From the NCBI GenBank assembly GCA_963682055.1, contig OY821740.1, forward strand, positions 32,628,795-32,692,794: 64,000 nt of DNA. The letters are read 5' to 3'. This document shows positions 57,496-64,000 of this stretch, one piece after another. How positions within the stretch are numbered: the stretch's first letter is position 1; the number at the start of each line of letters is the position of its first letter. The notes below the pieces were generated by a model. That model was not told the origin of the DNA. It worked only from the letters and a program-made list of their open reading frames with translations, and made no database searches. Source of the stretch: Primula veris. Its lineage: Eukaryota; Streptophyta; Magnoliopsida; Ericales; Primulaceae. A program made the translations under genes and the position numbers.

Positions 57496-58007
57496 TAAGG
57501 TTAGTTTATATTAATGCGAGAGGTATAGGTGACTAGTGTTACCACATAATTATAACAATCTCTAATGCGAGTCACTTTCCAGTATAAGTACGGAGTAACT
57601 GAGACATGCCAGTTCACAAAATTATGTAGAAAGGCTCATGATTGTGATAAAATATAGGACCATGCTAACCAAAACCAACCATGATCGAGGGCATAGGGTG
57701 GTCCAAACTTATTGTTTTTTCGGGTACCATAAACGCCACTAGCTGTTGTAAAGCATTAATGTATATATATATATTACATAAGCAAACAGTGGAAAGTTTT
57801 TATTTATTTTTGGACATAAGTTAAAAGGGGAAGTTAGATCCATGGAATACTCATGATTGATTATCACATTGCAGGAGAGACGTTAAAAAAGTCTACACCA
57901 CCCTCCATTTTGAAAAAAATCTGTTCTTTTTCTTTTTTTTTTTTTTTTTTTTTTTTATTTTGCTGAAAAGTTGATGATTATAGACTTTTAGCACATGTAT
58001 AATTAAA

Positions 58008-58125
58008 AAATATAAACATGCAATTCAGTGTCACACATAAGTAAATTCTGGTTCCGCCAAGTGTAAAAAATATAAACATGCAATTCAGCGTCATCCAGTA
58101 TATAAACATGCAATTCAGCGTCACA
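58008..58125. repeat. Three copies of a 23-bp unit
   Basis: TATAAACATGCAATTCAGYG plus TCA occurs near 58010, 58070 and 58100, with partial duplication of the flanks. Confidence 0.8.
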
Positions 58126-58437
58126 CATATGTAAATTATGGTAAGTTAACTTATGTAACACGCCAATAAGTGGTTGATTTGGTTCATAAACAATTCGTCC
58201 TCCTCCTATAACCCGTTTAGGTTTGAGTTTGGCATCTCGCTAGGCATCAATTTCACAAGATTATGCTATACAAAAGGTATTGCACTACTGCTAGTAATAT
58301 TAATTAAGTTTCGAAATTGAACTCCAAAATATGACCCTTCAAACAATTTTCTCCCTTAGTAACTATCGATCTAGTCTTTCCACGGACAGCATGAGACCTC
58401 AACATATTTTTTGTATGAAAATGGTACCACGCATTAA

Positions 58438-58735
58438 GTGACGGCCCGGTATATATGTCCGAATGCCTAAACCTCGATTTTTTTTTGTTCGATAAATATA
58501 AATCAAAATAAAAACAAAATTAAATTGTAATTTAAGAGTTTCAAACGCATAATATTTTTGGTTAAATAACAAACTATTCTATCATTTGATCTATTGTAAC
58601 ACATTCTAAACAAATTGATGTTTAATATTTTTATTTTAACTGTGAAGTATATTGAAAATATAATCGGGTGTTATCAATAATTTTTTTTCCCGGAGCCTAT
58701 GCCTTAATCGACTTGAGCCTGAACCGCTTCTGTAT
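58438..58735 (+). repeat. Dispersed repeat pair, copy 2
   Basis: Same orientation as 57178-57495, about 1.26 kb downstream, with roughly 80 percent similarity by eye. Confidence 0.75.
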
Positions 58736-61700
58736 GTATTGAGCGTCTGGCGACGGATAGGGCAGAGTTATGAATAGCTAACCTAATAATTTTACTCCAT
58801 TTGGTACAATAATTGCCATCACAGGGTTTGTCTTTTAATTCAAAGATAGAGTCGCACATCCTGTGGCTCTAAAGTGTGGTTAAATTTGTAACATATATAG
58901 TTGTAGAATTTATAGTTATTCGGTTCCAAATATAATAACACCCACCATATAGACAAATAAAATATCAACATATCGCCTTTTTCTCCCTCGATATTTTTGT
59001 TGTGCTAGTTTCTCTTGTGTATGTAGACAGTGAAGTCGTCCTGATGGGTCTTAAATCAAAGTACAGAGCTAATTGCTTGATCTTCGCTATAATTAATATT
59101 ATTCATTGAGAATTTATTGTAATTAGGGCTCGTTTCCTTTATTTTCTAGGTTTTTCTCCATAAACCTCGTGAAAGGAACAACTCCACATCAGGAGCACTG
59201 GTTGTTTGCCAAACGATCAACCTCCGATCGATGTCTAGAACCCTTTTAAAAACGGAGTAGGGAAAATATAAATATATGCAATGTAAACTGCGCTGAATAT
59301 GAGTTAAATGTTAAAAATACCAGATAGGTATCCTAAAATCTTATTTTTTGATGATTGCATATATTTATATGTCAATCTTCTTAATGGTCACATAAAATAA
59401 TATTTATATGATTTTATGTACTATATTTGTCAAAATCTTTAATTTGCCTTAAACCTCTTCTCACAATTTTAACTGACCTGTTTTTCACAAATAAGAACTT
59501 GAATAAATGCTCTTCGCTAGGGTTCTCTAACCACCTTACAAATGAAACAACTCTACCGTAGTAAATACTACTGAAAAAACACAAATAAAAATTTAGGATT
59601 TCTTTAAAACATAAGAAAATAAAATTCGAGAAAAACCAACATTCATCTATTTGACTTCTTAAATAAACAAGTCGCTTAATAAATAACACTAAACTATAAT
59701 AAATTTATTTATAAGTTATAACTATATGTATGGACTATTTATCAACATTTTTTACTATACATAGTGTTAGCAATATTCTTTTAGCGTTCGGTAATTATAC
59801 GGAACATGCGAAATGGATAATAAAATTGAGATGATTTTCAAATTTTACTATAGATTTACCAAAACATAGTATGCTGAACTTTTGGTTCTAACATGTGTGC
59901 ATGATTTGGTTCCGAAATCGGTTGGTTGATACTAATGATACAATATTTGCACTAACTACACTCCTCATGCTAGGTCCTAACAGGAGGCCCGAACATCCCT
60001 GCATCCGTTTACGATATTTGCTTGTGAGAATTAATGATGCGCCATGCGTCCATGCCTTCCTAGCTATGTCGGGGGCATCTGCTGAGATATTTAATTTTTC
60101 CATTTGATAGATAAGTTAGACATGATTCATAACAACCATATATTTCCGGTGATTGTGATTGACATGATTTTCGTGTTATCTTGTCAAGTTCATTAGACGT
60201 ATATGTCTTATTAAGGATGATTCCATTCGTTCATATATTTTGTTACATGCTCTGCCTTAAAAGGTAAATCATTTTTGTTCAAACACAACTCCCATCAAAA
60301 TTAATTGTTTCTACTTGTAAAAATGGATTTGGACATCAAAATTACAAAAAAATAAAGTCAAATCTACAGTATACAGTTGTCCCCAAACAAATGCATGCCG
60401 CTTAATCCGGATTATATGGTAGCCCACAACAGTGGTCCTAAATTTGCTGTGTGATTTTGCACTTTTTTTTTTGCAGTAGGACTGCAACAAAAATCACTTG
60501 TCTGTGGGCATTACTTGTTCACGGCAAGACGTGGTAAATTTCAATTACATCCCCAAGTTTTTGTTTAATCACAATAGCACATCTTTTTTAAAAAAAATTA
60601 GTTACCATATATATCCCCTTTCGTATTCTTTATTGTACAATTACAACAGAAGGCATTTCACTCACAAAGTTACGAATCCCAAAAGGCTTGTTTGGTTGCA
60701 CACTCGGACCTTCTTAAGCTCAACATTTCTAATTTTCTATTACTTGCTTATAAGTTTTTGTTTTGTTGGTTAGCTTAAGAATTGGGCTTTTTGCATTCAA
60801 ATTTGAGTAAAAAATAAAAGCTTGAATGAATTTAGCATTCACCATTTAGAATTATAAGCTAGATAAGTGCTAAACCTTAATTTACCTCAAACGAATTTAA
60901 AGTTTCAAAAAGATATATTAAAAGAAATCAACTTGAAACGCAAAATGAGGATTTACATTTTAATACTTCTTTAGAAGATTTTGCAAAGTTTATAGTAATT
61001 AAAATAAGGGGCCATGCTATCTCAGAGTCTTTGATACGTACACTCATGGCCCCATTGATTAGCTTGTTCGGTGGAAATTGGAACATATCCGCCAAACAAC
61101 CAGTCAGCTTCAAATGTCAAAAAAATAAAATCGACATATTACGTTTATGTCTTATCAACTCAATTCATCACTATTTGTGAAACTATGATATCGCATTTTC
61201 ATATCCTGGGAGGTTTACATTTCATATTGTTTCCTCCGAAAACGTCCAAACATCTTGATTTTTTTTAAAATTTTATTAAACAGGATCGAGTGATTTCACA
61301 CCTATCCCTTAACAAGATTGGAACCATTCACCTCTTATTTGATAATGCGGGTTCTACCCCACTAGCTAAAAATGTCCAAACATCTTAATCATACGTACTG
61401 ACCATTGTCGTAACTCATGTTTTATACTCGAAAATTATCTGTTCCATGTAAGCTTATATTTTGAACAGGTTCAATCATTTACTTGTTTGCACAATCTGTG
61501 TCTCCAATGTCTTTCGTTAATAGTTAGTTTTTTGGTCAGCTCGCCAATTAAATTTTGAATAATTGTAAGGGTTGTAAAACTTGTAAATTGATCCTTGGTC
61601 AACTTGGAACAGGTTATACTTTTTCAGAAAATATAGTAAAAAGATTGTAATTTTTTTTTATGACCTTGTTAAGTTTCCACCTATGTACTATAGTAGGATT

Positions 61701-62003
61701 CGAGAGTGCAAAAGAAAGCCATTCTTCCACATTATGGGATTGGATCGATTGCGGGTTCTTAAAAATAAGTTGCCTTTAGTGTTTTTTTTTTTAAATTACT
61801 GTATTTGTTTAAGTTCCAGTTTCTTATATATATCTTTTAAATCATATTTACATTAGCAAAATCAGAGTTTTAGACTTTATATTTTCTGGCATCTATGAAC
61901 TCTCAATAACTCTTTGTTTTGCCTTTCTTGGTAAGTAAACTAGATATATGGCAGCTTATTAATTGTACTAGTTTTCTTTTTTGTAGTGGTTTAACTATTT
62001 ACT
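58736..62003. other. Intergenic, no gene seen
   Basis: Short frames near 59414-59689, 59888-60107 (open on both strands), 60498-60773 and 61071-61268 have no recognisable domain. A possible lone CACTA-type end (TTTTTTGTAGTG) is at about 61976-61987. Confidence 0.55.
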
Positions 62004-62006
62004 ATG

Positions 62007-62167
62007 CACTGCAAAAATCAGGTACGAGCAAATCTGTTATAAATCTGTCACGAAATAACAAAATCCGTCAATATAATTAAAATCCTCGTAAATCCGTCTG
62101 CGATAAGGACGTTGTGGAATAAATATGTCACAAAATCCGTCTCCGATTGAACATTTTTTTTGTAGTG
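62007..62167. mobile_element. CACTA-type MITE (161 bp) with 3-bp target duplication
   Basis: It starts CACTGCAAAAATCAG and ends TTTTTTTTGTAGTG, the CACTA superfamily terminus. ATG flanks it on both sides (62004-62006 and 62168-62170), the expected 3-bp target length. Subterminal AAATCCGTC-type units recur about six times. It has no coding capacity. Confidence 0.88.
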
Positions 62168-62540
62168 ATGGGCGTTTTCTTCCGGCATATTAAATCGAGA
62201 CCTTATACGTGAATGACGACGTTTTCTTCGTGAAATGATGAAGCTCACGGGGTCTTATTTATTGTTGAGTGTGATTAGGTGTTTGTGTATAATTTCTTTA
62301 GTATGGATGCTTTTATAGATACCTTATAGCTAGTTTTGCTATTTATATAAGTTTTAAAGACTACTACGACATTAGTTGTTAGTTTGTAATTGGTGGGGAG
62401 TTGGTGTTGGTTTCCCTTTTCTCATATTAATATACGATTACTCATTATTCTTAACCTTTAAAAAAATTATAAAAATTTATTTATGAGTAAAAGGAACTTG
62501 AAAGACAATAATTAAAGATGCTGACTATACAAACATTCCG

Positions 62541-62816
62541 ACGATACTATTAATATAAACAAATCGAAGAAAAATTGAGTATGTCTAATTTTTCTAAAAA
62601 TATCCTTACTCTATTTTAATAATTACCAATTTAATTAATTAACAATTTGTTATCACTATATTTTCCTAATTACGGATGTAGTATAGATTAATTAACAATT
62701 TATTTTAACATGCATAAAAATGATATCAAATCTGAATAGTATGTTCAAAATAAAATATATTACGAGATTTATGTTATTACGCGTCTCACACGCAACGCGT
62801 GGGTAACTTTTACTAG
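62541..62816 (+). mobile_element. Non-autonomous Helitron-like element (about 275 bp)
   Basis: The 3' end is CTAG followed by T, preceded by the hairpin CACGCAACGCGTG. The stretch GCGTCTCACACGCAA is shared with the minus-strand end at 51555. The 5' limit near ATACTATTAATATAA is tentative. Confidence 0.65.
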
Positions 62817-64000
62817 TATACGGAACCCGATTGGTTTATTAAAAAAGAAAAATTAACTCACTTTTACCAAAAGCAGATAGAAATTGTGTAGGTAGGTTAA
62901 TTATCTTCACCAAATTGCTGCAGCTACATCAACGCTGGTTTACGTAGACTATATAAATAAACGACCTTATTTTCTAGAATCTTGTCACATACTTATTTTT
63001 AATGCATTGATTCGTAAATATAAATCTTTATAACGATATATTTCTTGTTCATTGAAATAAAACAGAAGTACTATTTGCTCCATTAATATGATTTGCATTT
63101 AGGTTGGGCAAAGTTGCAGCAAACCGAAATCCCTCTAGGGCATGCATTACAGTTTCTTTCAAGTTAAATTTTGATTACATTTATTTTTATCAAAGAAGAA
63201 GAAGACTAAAATAACAAAGAAAAATCTTACAAACATTAGGTCGAGCCAGGGGTGGCCCTAACCCAAGACATAACAGTCATTTAGCTTAAGTGGTCGATAT
63301 GTGGATTTTTAAAAAATATATAATTTTATAGGTTAGAAAATAGGTGAAAAAATTTAGCAGGACTGCGGTGTTAAAATAATAAGGCCGCCACTGGGTTGGG
63401 TCGAGCATGGGTCATAGAGTCTTTATTTTAGAACAATTGCAGTTAGGCCATATGGAACTTATAAAAAAAATAGCTAGGGAGCGAGACATTTTTTGTTGTT
63501 GCGTACGACCGTCAATTTTATGCTTCTCATATTCGAAAAAAGGCTAATTATTTTTCATATCAAAGACTTGGTGTTTTTTATGGACCAACTTCCTCATAAT
63601 ACTGAGAGATGTCTGCACCTAAGCTCTTGACTTTGTGTAAAAAGACAATTACAGTAATGGTAATGGAGGTCTTTAATCATAATGATTGAACTAATTAATT
63701 TGGTCGAACTAGTGGAAATATACTTTTGACTATGTGAAGAGTTTGTAGGGGTTTTATGTGGACAAATACTTATCTAAACATAAACTTTACTAGTAATTAT
63801 TGAAAGTCCATTTGTGCAACTAAAAGAAAAAAATATTAAAGAGGAGTTACTACTACTTTATGTGTTTTTTTCTCAAATGTACATGTTCTTGGTGTGGACC
63901 CTATGGCATTTAAACAAAATTTCAATTTTTTATAAAATAATATAATCATTATTCATATCATAATTGTAATCCGTTTAGGTTTTCCACGTTATTTAAAAAT
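62817..64000. other. Intergenic, no gene seen
   Basis: A GGCC-rich fragment at about 63240-63420 (GTCGAGCC...GGTGGCCC to GGCCGCCACTGGGTTGGGTC) looks like another decayed non-coding transposon. No coding support. Confidence 0.55.

Noticed and set aside
59888..60107. Region open on both strands for about 70 codons
   Set aside because: Neither translation resembles a known family, and no flanking exons were found.

Overview
This is nuclear DNA from a flowering plant, probably a eudicot. It is AT-rich, its genes have spliced GT-AG introns, and it carries plant gene families (SAUR, S40, plant-type VPS26, plant cytochrome b5) together with many small plant transposon types. No species is assigned. 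All coordinates and motif counts were worked out by eye.

Positions 1-17136 are transposon. A near-complete Mutator-like (MULE) element fills about 5356-17136. It encodes a plus-strand DDE transposase (6640-9232, three exons, modelled 719 aa) and a convergent minus-strand gene of 11 exons (16863-10411, modelled 1022 aa). The second gene joins an N-terminal domain of the kind seen in transposon-borne plant Ulp1 genes, an acidic and coiled-coil middle, a basic segment and a C-terminal Ulp1 (SUMO-protease-like) domain. Both models are open from ATG to stop. Positions 1-5355 are the right-hand part of a second, nearly identical element lying head-to-tail, cut by the window edge, so the elements form a tandem array with a period near 11.8 kb.

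The most striking signal is a short odd palindrome, AAACAGTCTGA / TCAGACTGTTT (core CAG-W-CTG). It occurs roughly 160 times in the 17 kb element array, almost only in introns, leaders and the convergent spacer, and is essentially absent from the other 47 kb. This resembles the short family-specific motifs that accumulate in non-coding DNA of Arabidopsis VANDAL MULEs and are bound by their VANC anti-silencing proteins. Here the motif differs and the second gene encodes a Ulp1-like protease fusion, so this may be an undescribed motif-addressed system.

From 17137 onward is ordinary genic and repeat DNA: a SAUR gene (minus, 22013-21654) between two inverted copies of a repeat; a tRNA-Leu(UAG) (26470-26549); a cytochrome b5 gene (minus, 32996-28445) with a 4 kb first intron holding small transposons; an S40-type senescence-regulator gene (34491-35066) followed by a degenerate tandem array that includes a second copy of its 3' end; and an 11-exon VPS26 retromer gene (42485-48959) with transposon-loaded introns.

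Positions 49000-64000 show no convincing gene and hold mobile-element debris: foldbacks, two Helitron-like 3' ends, a CACTA-like cluster, an Emigrant-type pogo MITE with TA target duplication, a solo LTR with a perfect 5-bp target duplication and an internal minisatellite, a dispersed repeat pair, and a 161-bp CACTA MITE with a 3-bp target duplication.
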